Below, piece after piece: positions 24,755-33,296 of a stretch of DNA of 64,000 bases (within the stretch, counting starts at the first letter, position 1; every line of letters starts with the position of its first letter). A program made the position numbers and the translations under genes. Origin of the DNA: Chryseobacterium sediminis (GTDB lineage: Bacteria > Bacteroidota > Bacteroidia > Flavobacteriales > Weeksellaceae); the NCBI RefSeq assembly GCF_008386505.1, contig NZ_VUNZ01000003.1:124001-188000 (forward strand), in the 5' to 3' direction. The notes under the pieces are model-generated. The model was not told where the DNA came from, ran no database searches, and saw nothing but the letters and a program-made list of their open reading frames with translations.

Positions 24755-25064
24755 AAGGAATATTTATTAAAACAGAAATTTTTCTTTTAATGACCATATG
24801 AATGACATAAGAAACTGAAGCGTGAAGAAAATGAACTCTGTGAACGTTAAAAAAACTCTACTGTCTGAGTGCGGGACAAAATATGATTCTAAACATACAT
24901 TGCCACCGCACGAGTTTAGAGTTTTTAGAGATTAGATTTCATTTTTAGCGGAAGTTTCTAAGTCTTGAATTTTTGGTTCTTTTGTTTCAAGGCAAAAGAA
25001 CAATAATAAATATTTGATATTAAATTATTTCGTACAATCAGATTCTAAAAACACAATGATGAAA
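24755..25064. repeat. Gene-free stretch with a probable dispersed repeat
   Basis: Between ilvA and the converging M28 gene there is no credible ORF. From about 24820 to 25010 the sequence resembles a module I recall from other Chryseobacterium genomes: CTGTCTGAGTGCGGGAC, GAGTTTAGAGTTTTTAGAG, TTTTTAGCGGAAGTTTC, then a nine-base-pair stem at 24976-24984 and 24993-25001 (GTTCTTTTG / CAAAAGAAC). That hairpin lacks a T-run and is not a normal terminator. Recurrence elsewhere is from memory and unverified. Confidence 0.45.
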
Positions 25065-25097
25065 AGAAAAAGCTTCACAATTCGTGAAGCTTTTTTG
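25065..25097. terminator. Bidirectional terminator between ilvA and the M28 peptidase
   Basis: AAGCTTCAC and GTGAAGCTT form a stem flanked by an A-run on the left and a T-run on the right, so it works for both converging transcripts. It is the only clear terminator downstream of ilvA. Confidence 0.85.
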
Positions 25098-25101
25098 TTA
25101 T

Positions 25102-26571
25102 TTATCTTTCCAGCGAAAAATTAGAAATTACTTTCGGACGTTCAGCTTCATTCGCTACTTTCCAGGATGTTCTGTACATCCATTCTGTCATTTTATAAAG
25201 CTTTTTGTAATTGATATTCTCAGATTCATCCTGTGGTGTATGATACTGGTCGTGCAGTACACTGGTAAAAAATATGGTAGGAATCCCAATTTTAGCATAA
25301 GGAAGATGATCACTTCTGAAATAAAAATATTCAGCGTGGCTCGGAGAATCCCAGTCTTTCAGGTATTTGAATTTTGTACTCTCATTATTAGCTTCTTCAG
25401 CCATTTTTACAAGCTCTTCAGAGTTTTTATGAGGAGCATTTCCTCCTAACAGTGCTGCTTCATTATTATCATTCCTTCCAATCATGTCACCATTTAGTAC
25501 GGCTACAATTTTCTCTTTGGGAACAACAGGGTGGGCTGCGTGCCACCTTGATCCCAGTAATCCTCTTTCTTCAGCGCCATGGAAAACAAACAGAATACTT
25601 CTTTTTCCCGGCTGTTTTTTGTAAGCTCTTGCCATAGCCAGCATTGCAACACAAGTACTTGCATTATCATCAGCGCCATTGTAAATAGTGTCATTCTTTA
25701 CGGGGTGTCGGATTCCGTCATGATCCTGATGTCCGCTTAGCAAAACATATTCATTTTTAAGAACAGGATCTGTACCTTCTATTTTTCCAATAATATTCAC
25801 TGATGGATATTTGTAGGTTTCAGTGATCAGGTTCAGAGAGGCTTTCGGATTGTTTTTTACCCAGCCTGCATTTTCTCTTTTAATCCACAAAACAGGAATA
25901 TTATTGGTAATCTTTTCTCTCAATCCTTCTACACCATAGCTTCCTCTTGTCATTTGAGGCAGTACCTCTACCCAGCTTTGCTCAGAGATATCATCGGTAA
26001 TGAAGATAATTGCTTTTGCTCCCAGTTCAGAAGCTTTATTGTAGTATTTATTCCTTACAAATCCCGGATATCTTCTCACGAAAAGAGTCATATCCTTAGA
26101 AATATTTTTGTCTGAAGCATTTACTGCAAGTACCTTTCCTTTGATATTTAATTTTGCCAGATCTTCAGGTTCAGTGTTTCCTGCATATACAATTTCAGCA
26201 TCTACGGAAGCATTTACAGGCTCAGCAACTAGAAAATCTTTCCATAATTTCAAACTGTTGTCTCCAATTTTCAGGCTGCTTTGAGGGATAACCTGATGTC
26301 TGTACATATCAAAGAACTGGAAAAAAGTTCCGTTATCACCTGCAGGTTTCATTCCGGCTTCTTTTGCTTTATCAGCAAACCACATAGAAACTTTCAATTC
26401 ATCCAGAGTTCCAGCCTCACGACCCCAGAACTGATCTGCGGCAAGCTGATACATATCGGTACGAAGATCAGATTCTTTGATGGCAGAAACCAAAGGCTTT
26501 TTATAATTCTGAGCATTTCCAATCGTAAACAGGAAAAGACTTAACAGAGAAAAAACATAATTTTTATTCAT
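25102..26571 (-). CDS. Secreted M28-family metallopeptidase
   Basis: A 489-aa zinc aminopeptidase-like enzyme with a signal peptide (first ~20 residues, ending IGNAQ). A PA-type inserted domain (about 120-220) precedes the M28 catalytic domain (about 255-489), which carries the metal ligands in SGHQDHDGI, GADDNASTC, HGAEERGLLGS and a late YFYFRSDHLPYAK. Expected location is the periplasm or cell surface. The small unknown gene directly upstream, eight bases away, is likely in the same transcript. Confidence 0.93.
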   Translation of the reverse strand: MNKNYVFSLLSLFLFTIGNAQNYKKPLVSAIKESDLRTDMYQLAADQFWGREAGTLDELKVSMWFADKAKEAGMKPAGDNGTFFQFFDMYRHQVIPQSSLKIGDNSLKLWKDFLVAEPVNASVDAEIVYAGNTEPEDLAKLNIKGKVLAVNASDKNISKDMTLFVRRYPGFVRNKYYNKASELGAKAIIFITDDISEQSWVEVLPQMTRGSYGVEGLREKITNNIPVLWIKRENAGWVKNNPKASLNLITETYKYPSVNIIGKIEGTDPVLKNEYVLLSGHQDHDGIRHPVKNDTIYNGADDNASTCVAMLAMARAYKKQPGKRSILFVFHGAEERGLLGSRWHAAHPVVPKEKIVAVLNGDMIGRNDNNEAALLGGNAPHKNSEELVKMAEEANNESTKFKYLKDWDSPSHAEYFYFRSDHLPYAKIGIPTIFFTSVLHDQYHTPQDESENINYKKLYKMTEWMYRTSWKVANEAERPKVISNFSLER

Positions 26572-26579
26572 AGAAACTT

Positions 26580-26816
26580 TTAATTAAAGTTAGCTAATTT
26601 CTCTGAAAACTGTTTTGAAAATTCCTTTCTGTCTTCCTCCAGTTTTTCCTTTGTAGAAGGTAAAATATAGTTAAATAGGATCTTGTCTTCATTGTCTAAA
26701 AAGATAATTTCCTTTTCATTTCCATCGATCATCTGTGAGAAGATTTCCCACATTGGAGTGTCTTTTAATTTTAATAATTCAAAAAACTGTTCTGCTTTGA
26801 TTTCGATTTTCTGCAT
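26580..26816 (-). CDS. Small hypothetical protein, 78 aa
   Basis: A soluble, charged protein beginning MQKIEIKAEQFFELLKL, with a predicted helical C-terminus (KEKLEEDRKEFSKQFSEKL). No signal peptide or cysteine. It starts an apparent two-gene unit with the M28 peptidase. I do not recognise a family. Confidence 0.6.
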   Translation of the reverse strand: MQKIEIKAEQFFELLKLKDTPMWEIFSQMIDGNEKEIIFLDNEDKILFNYILPSTKEKLEEDRKEFSKQFSEKLANFN

Positions 26817-26891
26817 GTTCTTTTTTATATATTATCGGTGAATATTCCTGAATTTTGATTCAAAAATAAAGATTTTGTATTTTATGGAGTA

Positions 26892-29291
26892 TTAAAACTC
26901 GAGAAACTTCAGCTTAAACTGAATGGCAAAGTTCTCCTTGAAATGTGGTGTTGCATAATAACCCACTCTGTAGAATAAACCTAAGTTAAAATAACTGGAA
27001 AGGAAATTATTCCATTCCAAACCTACTTCCTGATACAGGTGATCCAGTTTTCTGAACTTAAACTGATGATATTCCTGATGTTTCATATCTCCGATTGTTC
27101 CTCTCAGAACAAAATCAAAACTGGAAACATTGTGCCCAAAGCTCTTGAAATACCAAGGCAGTTTGTGGGTGAAGTAATAGGCTATGAACTTATCGTTATA
27201 ATATTTTCCTCCTTCAAGTGTAGCAAATCCAAGGTAAGAGGTAAGGTTAAAATTGAAATCTTTACCCGGAGAAGCAAGCCCGTTCATGGTAAAGTTTTTC
27301 CAGATTGGAGCATCGCCTAAGACAACACCTCCGTACAACCTGAAACCTGTAGTTCCGATGGGAGTCTTAAAATTATGAACAAAAAGGGCATCAAAACGGG
27401 AATAATTAAAGTTTCCTTGCAATAATTTGTAGCTCTGCTCATAATTAAAATACAATTCAGGATATTTCTGGTCAATCAGAGATTTTCCCTGCGGAGTCAT
27501 AATGTTGGTAGAATTCGGAGAATATTTTAAGGTAAAAAGGGTATTAAAATTTCTGTATGAGGTACCCCTATCTCTGAACTGATAATCAAATTCTGCCTCT
27601 TCTGTATTTCGTCGTACAGCAAGGGCTAGGGTAAGACCGTTGGTCACGTCATTCATATAGGATAAAGAGGCTCCTTTGAAGTGAAAATATTTATCATTAT
27701 TCAGGTTATTCCCGAAATTCATCGTTCTCATTTTGAAGTTCCAGAGTTTTCTGTTGAATTCTCCTGATGCCGTTACGTCATCATACACCTCAAATCTGAA
27801 AATTGAATTTTTTTCCAGCGAGGTTTTCATATCAAGCCCCATTCCATATTTCCATCTTCTGTCTTTTACACCATATGCAAAATAATAGTCCGGTGAAAAA
27901 TAAGGGTTGAAATTTTCATTCAGTTTGGCCTTTAAACCTAGTCTGAAGCCTTCATAAGAGTTATAATTGACAATTTCATCCACAGCGAAATCTACAGAGC
28001 CTACTCTGATCTGCCCGTTCAGTAATCCGGATAAGATTTGGGCTTTGCTGTCGATTTTATATTTTTTACCTAAGCTGTCGATGGTTTTGTAGGTATTTTG
28101 TTCTCTTTCGGTAAGAGGTTCTGTTCTGTAACGATCCAGAGAATGGCCGTCAATATTTTTTACAGAGAAAGTATAGCCTTTGAAATCTTTGGGATTCTCT
28201 TCGATGGGAGCTTCAAAATCAAAATATTTTGAGGTGAGGAAAGCATAAGTTCCAAAGCTTTTTTTATCTTTCTTATCGTCAGTATGTTCTTTATCATCCA
28301 TTGCCATCTTACCCATTTTAAGCTTGGTTTTTTCGTGGGCAAGAAACCATTTGTTATTATAGAATACCCATGTGCTGGTGATAATTCCGTCGTTTTTATT
28401 TTTACTGAAATTTTCAATTTTTTTGATTCCGTAGGTTTCCGTATCTACATAAATGGCACCGTTATACTTTCGTTTTCTGTCCGGTTTTTTGTAATTGACT
28501 TCACGGAAACGGATCACAAAGTTTTTTCTCCCGTCAAGGGTAACGGTATCCGAAAGAAAGAACCTGTACAGTCCTCTGTTCTCGGGCTTCACCTGCTCAG
28601 GAACAATATCTCTGTTACTTTGCTGAAGCGCAATCATCTCATAGATAGGCTGCTTGAGACCAGAAATTCTGTTGTCCAGAATATTGATCTTTTCGCCGTA
28701 TTTTTTGGAATATAAAAATTCCTGCGCCCTTTCCCAGAGAAAGAGTTTACTTTTGGAAAATACTTTTCTTGCGGAAATATTATTTAACGAGTCTTTTTCT
28801 CTTTTTTTCTTGAAAATGTTTAAATCATTGAAATATTGATTAAACTGTGTAAGACTGTCCTCATCAATATCCAGAGATATTTTTTCGTAGGATTTATAGG
28901 AATAGGAACCTAAACTTTTTGGAGAGTTTTCATTAAAAAGCTTATTTACTTTTTTCAAAATTTCCAAAGCCCTGGGATCACTTTTATCTTCAATAACTAC
29001 AGCTTCAATACTGGTGGTTTTTGAAGATTTTTTAAGCAGGGAAATTTCCATACTGCTTTCAACGGATATCGTTTCTCTCTGGTAAGAATCAGCATCAATA
29101 TCAATGTTTTTGCATCCCGTTTTAAATTCCAAAACGCCCTGTTCATTGGTGTACCCAATGACTGTGTTATCACATGATACTTTTGCATTAAAAACAGGTT
29201 TTTGACTGGCGTCATCCACAATCTTAATTTTTGATTGTGAATACCCCAAAAAGCTGATTATAAAAAATAATAACAGTAAACCCCTTTTCAT
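26892..29291 (-). CDS. DUF5686 outer-membrane protein with carboxypeptidase-like domain
   Basis: The 799-aa protein has a signal peptide (about 1-18), then a carboxypeptidase-regulatory-like beta-sandwich (about 20-95). A linker and a long C-terminal part (about 400-799) follow, with many alternating aromatic strands ending in FKLKFLEF, as in outer-membrane beta-barrels. This is the DUF5686 architecture common in Bacteroidetes. No TonB box or plug is seen, so it is not a classical TonB-dependent receptor. The role may be in surface assembly or uptake, but it is unassigned. It is a single gene. Confidence 0.85.
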   Translation of the reverse strand: MKRGLLLLFFIISFLGYSQSKIKIVDDASQKPVFNAKVSCDNTVIGYTNEQGVLEFKTGCKNIDIDADSYQRETISVESSMEISLLKKSSKTTSIEAVVIEDKSDPRALEILKKVNKLFNENSPKSLGSYSYKSYEKISLDIDEDSLTQFNQYFNDLNIFKKKREKDSLNNISARKVFSKSKLFLWERAQEFLYSKKYGEKINILDNRISGLKQPIYEMIALQQSNRDIVPEQVKPENRGLYRFFLSDTVTLDGRKNFVIRFREVNYKKPDRKRKYNGAIYVDTETYGIKKIENFSKNKNDGIITSTWVFYNNKWFLAHEKTKLKMGKMAMDDKEHTDDKKDKKSFGTYAFLTSKYFDFEAPIEENPKDFKGYTFSVKNIDGHSLDRYRTEPLTEREQNTYKTIDSLGKKYKIDSKAQILSGLLNGQIRVGSVDFAVDEIVNYNSYEGFRLGLKAKLNENFNPYFSPDYYFAYGVKDRRWKYGMGLDMKTSLEKNSIFRFEVYDDVTASGEFNRKLWNFKMRTMNFGNNLNNDKYFHFKGASLSYMNDVTNGLTLALAVRRNTEEAEFDYQFRDRGTSYRNFNTLFTLKYSPNSTNIMTPQGKSLIDQKYPELYFNYEQSYKLLQGNFNYSRFDALFVHNFKTPIGTTGFRLYGGVVLGDAPIWKNFTMNGLASPGKDFNFNLTSYLGFATLEGGKYYNDKFIAYYFTHKLPWYFKSFGHNVSSFDFVLRGTIGDMKHQEYHQFKFRKLDHLYQEVGLEWNNFLSSYFNLGLFYRVGYYATPHFKENFAIQFKLKFLEF

Positions 29292-29453
29292 GTAAAAATA
29301 CTACGTCAAAATTAATGATATTTATGATTGTAGAAAAGTTTTTAACAGACTATAACATTGATTTAATCTAATGTTTTTATGGACTTTGTATTTTATAAAA
29401 TGGAATAAAAAATACACTTAGATAGTCTTTCTGTCTTTTTTCAGAATTTCCAA

Positions 29454-29490
29454 TAAAAAAACTTCTGAACAGATAATTCTCAGAAGTTTT
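29454..29490 (-). terminator. Terminator after the peroxidase operon
   Basis: On the minus strand, AAACTTCTGA and TCAGAAGTTT form a ten-base-pair stem with an 11-base loop followed by seven T. It lies 26 bases after the stop of the di-haem peroxidase gene. The remaining ~160 bases up to the DUF5686 gene are AT-rich and hold its promoter region. Confidence 0.8.
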
Positions 29491-29515
29491 AATTTTTTAT
29501 TTGTGTTGAATGGCT

Positions 29516-31330
29516 CTATTGATCATCCAAAGCCTTCAAAAAATCAATGATATCATTTATTTCCTTATCGGTAAGCTGTAACGGAGCATCAGAAAGTGTC
29601 TGATTTTCTACTTTAAATCCAAAAGCTTTTCCACCACCTTTGTTATAAAAAGTCATCACTTCTTTCAGGGTTTTGTATCCTCCGTTGTGCATATAAGGAG
29701 CTGTTTTATTGATGTTTCTGAGAGTTGGAGTTTTGAAGGAATGCTGTAATGAAGGTACTGTCTCATGAAACTTTCCTCTTCCCAAATCATTGTCAAATGC
29801 TTTATTTTCTCCATTGACCGCTACTCCTAAAACCTCCTGTTCGGTTTTTTTGAAATTAGGAGGAACTGTACCATTGAATAAAGGAACAAAATGGCATATT
29901 GCACACTGCGCTTTTCCAACAAAAAGATTGAAACCTCGTTTTTGGCTTTCCGTCATTGCTGACTTATTTCCTCTCATATACTCATCAAAAGCAGAATTGA
30001 ATTTTGACAAAGACCGAATATAACTCGCCAGTACGTTCTGAAGCTGCCATACCTCTGTTTTTGGTGAATGATAAATCTTTTTAAATGCTGCCTGATAGTT
30101 TTTATCCTGATTTATTTTTGCAAGGATAACATTCAGATCACCATGCATTTCTTCTTTATTGGAGATTACATCCGAACTCTGTCCTTCCAGATCATCCTTT
30201 CTCATATCCCAAAACTGCCCATGCTGATATCCCGCATAGTTGAGAGAAGGAGCATTTCTTGCAAGCTCCGAATTTTCCAGAGATATAGACCTGGCAAGTC
30301 CGTCAGTAAAAGCTTTCTCGGGAATATGACAGGTGGCACAGCTTCGGTTATTGTTGTTGGAAAGGATTTTATCATTAAAAAGCTGATGCCCCAGAGCGGC
30401 TTTTTCTTCAGAGAATGCATATTCTTTTCCCGGAGTGAAAGCATTAGGATTAAAAGCATTTTTAACAAAAAAAGTAGCGGCATTTTTATTCAAAGCAGTG
30501 GTTACTTCAACATCAGGAATTTTTTCCTGATTTTTAAAATCAAGCATCAGAGTGGTAATCTTATTCAGATGATCAGGGATAAAACCGGCATAATCAAACG
30601 TGTTTTTATCTGTATTCTTTTTCAGAACTTTAATGGCTGAATTGATTTCTGCAATGATGCTTTTCAATGCTTTGTCTTTCGAGCGTTTGGTAGAGATTTG
30701 TTCCAATGTTTCCTTGATACCTTCCAGCGAAGAAGGCATTTCCTGTAAAAATATTCCGGAAACAGGAGTATCAAAACCTGCAATTCCCAAACTTGAAATT
30801 CTGAAAGCTTCCTGTCTTAATGCATCAAAAACCTGGTCTTTACTGATGGTAATTACCTGAAAGTTGGTTGCTATCGTATTGCTTTTATTGATAAGTTTAT
30901 TGAGCATTCTGATCACTTCATCCTTATTCCCTTTATCATACGGATAGAACATCTCTTCCAAAACCTGCAGTCCTTCGGGTTCTATTTCCGTATGCTCATC
31001 CATTTCTATTTCCGGAAGGGCAGGGCCATTGATAAACCTTGCAGAGTGGGGAAGGAAGTATTCTACAGCCCATTCCATTCTTTTGTATGTTTTTCTGATG
31101 TCCTGAAATTTTTCTTGAAGAAGTTTTTCATCAGAATTTGCAGAAACAAGGGTTTTCAGTTCATTGATCTGTTTTTCAAAATCAGTATTGGTTTTGATAA
31201 TCCTGGTTTTTACGGAACCGAGGTCCTCAGATACAGGCTGCTGCTTATCATTCTTACAGTAGTAGAGCGTAAAGAGTGCTGCTGCGCAGTATAAGAAAAG
31301 GAGAATCGGGTATTTTGAAAGTTTATTCAT
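29516..31330 (-). CDS. Di-haem cytochrome c peroxidase/MauG-family lipoprotein
   Basis: A 604-aa exported protein. A hydrophobic N-terminus ends in LYYC (Cys25), possibly a lipobox. The first half (about 40-280) is helical and resembles no family I can name with certainty. The second half (about 300-604) is the CCP/MauG domain with two haem-binding motifs, CATCH and CAICH, and the distal NGGYKTLKEVMTFYNKGGG segment. Likely activity: reduction of hydrogen peroxide or oxidation of a protein partner in the periplasm. It follows the PhoX-like gene by 66 bases and probably shares its transcript. Confidence 0.9.
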   Translation of the reverse strand: MNKLSKYPILLFLYCAAALFTLYYCKNDKQQPVSEDLGSVKTRIIKTNTDFEKQINELKTLVSANSDEKLLQEKFQDIRKTYKRMEWAVEYFLPHSARFINGPALPEIEMDEHTEIEPEGLQVLEEMFYPYDKGNKDEVIRMLNKLINKSNTIATNFQVITISKDQVFDALRQEAFRISSLGIAGFDTPVSGIFLQEMPSSLEGIKETLEQISTKRSKDKALKSIIAEINSAIKVLKKNTDKNTFDYAGFIPDHLNKITTLMLDFKNQEKIPDVEVTTALNKNAATFFVKNAFNPNAFTPGKEYAFSEEKAALGHQLFNDKILSNNNNRSCATCHIPEKAFTDGLARSISLENSELARNAPSLNYAGYQHGQFWDMRKDDLEGQSSDVISNKEEMHGDLNVILAKINQDKNYQAAFKKIYHSPKTEVWQLQNVLASYIRSLSKFNSAFDEYMRGNKSAMTESQKRGFNLFVGKAQCAICHFVPLFNGTVPPNFKKTEQEVLGVAVNGENKAFDNDLGRGKFHETVPSLQHSFKTPTLRNINKTAPYMHNGGYKTLKEVMTFYNKGGGKAFGFKVENQTLSDAPLQLTDKEINDIIDFLKALDDQ

Positions 31331-31396
31331 TAGGTATGAAAAAGTATCAACAGAGATTTTCTATTGATACTTTAATTTGATATGAAGGAATTAAAA

Positions 31397-32875
31397 CTAT
31401 TTTTCTACGTTTCTGATAATTACGATCTGTCCACCTTCTTTATTGGTGTTGATTCCGGAACCGTCGGGATTTTTGAATTTATCCAGCTGCCATGTATGAG
31501 AGTGGATATTCACAGAGAATGTATTCGGAATTCCGATGATATCCGAAATGTCAACCATTGCTCCGAATTCCCATGAACCGAATTTCTGCAGATCTCCGGA
31601 CTGATTGTAAGCAGTCTGCCATGCAGAATCACTTCTGTTATGCTTCATGTTCAGCCATGGTTTATACTGCTTTGTAGCAATATTCAGCTGCCAGATATAA
31701 GAATCGTGGTTGGCGTTTTTGTAATAAGAATCTCCGTCCTCCTGAATGTATACAAAGTTTTCAGTAACACATAAGTTATCAGGATTAATCAGGTTATTTC
31801 CTGGATTTGAATCTCCTTCTGCAACCACTTCCAGCTTTCCTGTCAGCATATTGTTGGAGTTCAAAACAAGTTTGTAAACTCTTCCCCACATGGTTAATCC
31901 CGCTTTCGGATTTACACCGTCAGAAGATTCTCCAGTAGCAGTAAAGTAAATTTCTCTTCCTTTTCCTGCTCCTTTTCTGTAATCTACATCTTCAACTCTT
32001 GAAAAACGGATAGCATTATTATCAATATTTTTCTGATTGATCTGGGCTCCTGTAAGGTTTTTAGCGTTTGGAATTTCAACAAATTCTACATCATAGCTGC
32101 TTCCTTTTGTCATATCCGTTTCCGTATAGTTGTTGTTTGTTCTTTTTAAAGAATACAACTTTCCATTATCTAAATCTCCCTGTGTATCGGCTACATACAT
32201 GATTAACTGTCCTGCAGACTGATGAGAAGATGAATAAGATTGGTCTTCCCCGATTACGATATAAGATTTTCCGTTAGAAATATCTTTAGGAAGTGGAACT
32301 GCATTTTCCATTGAGGCTTTTCCTAAAGCTGGTTTCACTCTGGTCTTATCTGTTGCCTGAGATACCGGAGCCAATGGATTTAAAGCATGAACCATACTTT
32401 CTTCACCAGATTCGCCGGCAGTAAGAAAGGCACTGAAACCATGAATTTCAGGAGTCGCCAATGTAGCTGAGCATAACCTTGTCATTCCTCCGGTTCCGTT
32501 TAAAATATATTCTCCTTTTACAGGCTTAAAAGTTTTGTCTAAATATACTCTTGATACAGACTGCTTGATCTCATGATTGGTGATCATCAGGTATCCATCA
32601 GAGTTAGGATCTTTCATAATTCCCATTCCGTCCGGCTGGCCTCCGAAAACGAAATCAGGAGAACCTGGAAGAACATCAGAACTGGAAATAAGGGTGGTAA
32701 TATTTAAATTTTCAAAACCAGGCATTCCAAAAACGAAAGCTGGCTCTTTAGAAAAATTTTCAATCTTGATTTTGTCATTTACAGGAGTGTTTCCGTCCCC
32801 GTTATTATCATCGTTGCAGCCTTGAAATATAAGGGAAGCAAAGAATAAGGCTCCGATAGTTTTGTTAATTTTCAT
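31397..32875 (-). CDS. PhoX/DUF839-like beta-propeller lipoprotein
   Basis: A 492-aa lipoprotein (lipobox LIFQGC, Cys20). Blocks such as PDGMGIMKDPNSDGYLMITNHE (given here only as the PDGMG and TNHE ends), NPDNLCVTENFVYIQEDG and YIWQLNIATKQ fit the DUF839 family that includes PhoX alkaline phosphatases. PhoX enzymes use Ca and Fe and act on phosphomonoesters outside the cytoplasm. Substrate and metal ligands are not certain here. The promoter region contains TAGTTTTG at 32904-32911 (minus strand), a good -7 box. Confidence 0.72.
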   Translation of the reverse strand: MKINKTIGALFFASLIFQGCNDDNNGDGNTPVNDKIKIENFSKEPAFVFGMPGFENLNITTLISSSDVLPGSPDFVFGGQPDGMGIMKDPNSDGYLMITNHEIKQSVSRVYLDKTFKPVKGEYILNGTGGMTRLCSATLATPEIHGFSAFLTAGESGEESMVHALNPLAPVSQATDKTRVKPALGKASMENAVPLPKDISNGKSYIVIGEDQSYSSSHQSAGQLIMYVADTQGDLDNGKLYSLKRTNNNYTETDMTKGSSYDVEFVEIPNAKNLTGAQINQKNIDNNAIRFSRVEDVDYRKGAGKGREIYFTATGESSDGVNPKAGLTMWGRVYKLVLNSNNMLTGKLEVVAEGDSNPGNNLINPDNLCVTENFVYIQEDGDSYYKNANHDSYIWQLNIATKQYKPWLNMKHNRSDSAWQTAYNQSGDLQKFGSWEFGAMVDISDIIGIPNTFSVNIHSHTWQLDKFKNPDGSGINTNKEGGQIVIIRNVEK

Positions 32876-33057
32876 AATTACATTTTTTGAATTTCGATTA
32901 TGGCAAAACTAAAGGTCTGGTGTTAACTAAGTTTTAAGAAGACAAAACAAATAGTTTAAGATTAGATGATGATTTGTTAAGATAAGGTCAATAATTAGAA
33001 CGGATATAAATAAAAAGAGGCTTTGATGAAAATCTGAGTAATGAAGAATGGGATTTT
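32876..33057. other. Promoter region and AT-rich spacer upstream of the PhoX-like gene
   Basis: Part of a 421-base gene-free stretch. Apart from the -7 box for the PhoX-like gene at 32904-32911, it is AT-rich and without visible ORF or stem. The rest of the stretch holds a repeat element and the alaS terminator, listed separately. Confidence 0.5.
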
Positions 33058-33217
33058 ATAACGCAGAGACACTAAGGTTTCTATCCATCTACTTTTTTCG
33101 TTCGCAAAGGCATTCCATTTAGCAAAAAACGAAATCATTTCATAGTTGAGTGTAACGCCTTTGCGAACGTAAATACTGATGATAGCATGAGTCTTTTTTG
33201 CGATCCTTAATGTTAAA
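33058..33217. repeat. Dispersed element copy A with 13-bp inverted arms
   Basis: A non-coding block beginning CGCAGAGACACTAAGG, then TTTTTTCGTTCGCAAAGGC and ending TTTTTTGCGATCCTTAATG. A perfect 13-base inverted repeat (CGTTCGCAAAGGC at 33099-33111; complement at 33157-33169) brackets a 45-base loop. A clearly related block lies at 46627-46781. A minus-strand ORF of 85 codons crosses it but has no start signal or family match. Confidence 0.7.
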
Positions 33218-33237
33218 AAAATAATGATTAAAACAGA

Positions 33238-33269
33238 AACAGGCTGTCTCAAAAATGAAACAGCCTGTT
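33238..33269 (-). terminator. Hairpin after alaS
   Basis: AACAGGCTGT and ACAGCCTGTT form a ten-base-pair stem, 28 bases downstream of the alaS stop. The T-tail on the minus strand is weak (TTTCTGTTTT). Its arms match the ends of the 131-bp element at 63783-63913. Confidence 0.65.
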
Positions 33270-33296
33270 CTAAAATTTATAATAGTTATTCTATCC

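Noticed and set aside
24976-25001. Nine-base-pair hairpin after ilvA as its terminator
   Set aside because: No T-run follows; the hairpin at 25065-25097 is the better terminator.
32995-33252. 85-codon minus-strand ORF with a hydrophobic start
   Set aside because: It runs through the dispersed element and its inverted repeat, has no family resemblance and no promoter; coding is unlikely.
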